Shown here: positions 63,389 to 64,000 of the stretch, in pieces
How positions within the stretch are numbered: position 1 is the first letter of the stretch
Layout: the number at the start of each line of letters is the position of its first letter
Origin: VRUE01 sp963796705
Lineage (GTDB): Bacteria > Actinomycetota > Thermoleophilia > Solirubrobacterales > 70-9
Length of the DNA stretch: 64,000 nucleotides
Direction: 5' to 3'
Assembly (NCBI GenBank): GCA_963796705.1
Contig: CAWCMK010000007.1
Coordinates: 10,510-74,509, forward strand
Notes under the pieces: generated by a model
Database searches by the model: none
What the model was told of the DNA's origin: nothing
Seen by the model: the letters and a program-made list of their open reading frames with translations, nothing else
Made by a program: the position numbers and the translations under genes

Positions 63389-64000
63389 GGATCAGAGACG
63401 TCGGGTGAGGCGGATTCGGTCCCCGGCGGCGAAGCCCAGGACGGTGGTCGTGGGATCTCGCGGATCACGAGCTTTGGCCAGTGGTACTCGTCCTTCAGGC
63501 GCCGGTAGGTGCCGCCAGCGCGGCGAGCGCAGAAGACGATCAGCGCGTCATGGCGCGCCATCAGCTCCTCGGCCACCCGGCGCTCGCTCTCGCGGTCGCG
63601 GGCGCAGCCGCTCCGCACGAGGATCGCGTGGCGCTCGTCATCGATCTCGACGACCGCGTTGGGGCGAGCTCCACGCTGGCCCCGCTCGCGGATGATCCTG
63701 CGGCCGCAGAGCCAGCGGGCCTGCGGTGCGCGGCGGGCGATCAGCAGGCGGACCTCGTTGACGGCGCGGATTCGCGCCATCGCCCCGATCCGCGGGGGCG
63801 CCGCCGGAAAGCCGAGGCCCGAGAGGCGCGAACCGCGCCAGGTCGGCCAGAGCCAGGGCGGCTCACCCATCAGGGTGCGGCCGTGGTCGGCATAGCCGGC
63901 CTCGCTCAGGTGTCTGGCGAGACTCAGCACCTGCTCGGGCTCGCAGGCCAGGAAGCGGCCGAGCTGGTCGAAGGGGAGCGCCAACTGTTCGACGAGCAGC
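63385..64000 (-). CDS. Replication-relaxation-like protein, 5' end beyond window
   Basis: The frame is open to the right edge (the nearest start inside is TTG 63984), so the N-terminus is probably outside. Visible: a winged-helix-like LPFDQLGRFLACEPEQVLSLARHLSEAGYA, and a nuclease/relaxase-like domain VNEVRLLIARRAP...PNAVVEIDDERHAILVRSGCARDRESERRVAEELMARHDALIVFCARR. This fits the plasmid replication-relaxation family found on actinobacterial integrative elements. Belongs to the same element as the integrase. Confidence 0.55.
   Translation of the reverse strand, partial: LLVEQLALPFDQLGRFLACEPEQVLSLARHLSEAGYADHGRTLMGEPPWLWPTWRGSRLSGLGFPAAPPRIGAMARIRAVNEVRLLIARRAPQARWLCGRRIIRERGQRGARPNAVVEIDDERHAILVRSGCARDRESERRVAEELMARHDALIVFCARRAGGTYRRLKDEYHWPKLVIREIPRPPSWASPPGTESASPDVSDP

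Overview
The window is GC-rich, densely coded actinobacterial chromosome. It most likely comes from the class Thermoleophilia (Solirubrobacterales and relatives). The clues are very large secreted beta-propeller proteins carrying a 'DCRAYELVS'-type motif, a membrane-anchored protein whose N-terminus reads VALIALAIALGGTAYA (both recalled as typical of that lineage), actinobacterial gene families throughout, and frequent GTG/TTG starts. The species assignment is inference.

Layout. 1-5.6 kb: a two-gene minus-strand operon for 2-hydroxyacid/2-ketoacid catabolism (benzoylformate decarboxylase-like enzyme plus an FAD/Fe-S dehydrogenase cut by the window edge), then two small exported proteins. 5.7-24.2 kb, the most unusual part: a 14-kb minus-strand operon of four giant secreted proteins arranged A1-B1-A2-B2 (a duplicated two-gene module), followed by four TetR-type genes. 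Two of these are rare fusions with two complete TetR DNA-binding domains each, and one is frameshifted. A 15-bp box, TGT(C/A)A-N6-GTAC, recurs at each promoter here. It forms a phased direct-repeat array between A1 and the first TetR gene and a perfectly centred inverted pair beyond the operon's 3' end. 24.3-39.5 kb: housekeeping genes (fumC, two aldehyde dehydrogenases, ychF, PAP2 phosphatase, BtrH-like protein, methylmalonyl-CoA epimerase operon, DUF1385 protein, rarA) and three exported proteins, one with eight tandem repeats plus a PKD domain. 39.6-46.5 kb: a plus-strand run ccmA-ccmB-ccmC-ccmD-hemA-hemC-cobA/hemD-birA joining haem export/cytochrome c maturation to early tetrapyrrole synthesis. 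46.4-54.6 kb: a helicase overlapping birA tail-to-tail, a TlpA-like lipoprotein, NfeD and SPFH proteins, a galT that seems to use a CTG start, and an ArsR/MFS efflux pair with a visible operator. 54.7-64 kb: accessory DNA with a complete IS481-family element (inverted repeats and a 6-bp target duplication), an IS256-family transposase, secreted orphans, PadR, and a tRNA-Arg followed by a tyrosine integrase, a Xis-like gene and a replication-relaxation-like gene: the left edge of an integrated element that runs out of the window.

How the parts may work together: the TetR array probably controls the A/B secretion operon and itself through the shared box; the ccm/hem run couples haem supply to cytochrome c assembly. 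Coordinates were read by eye; no database search or alignment was run.
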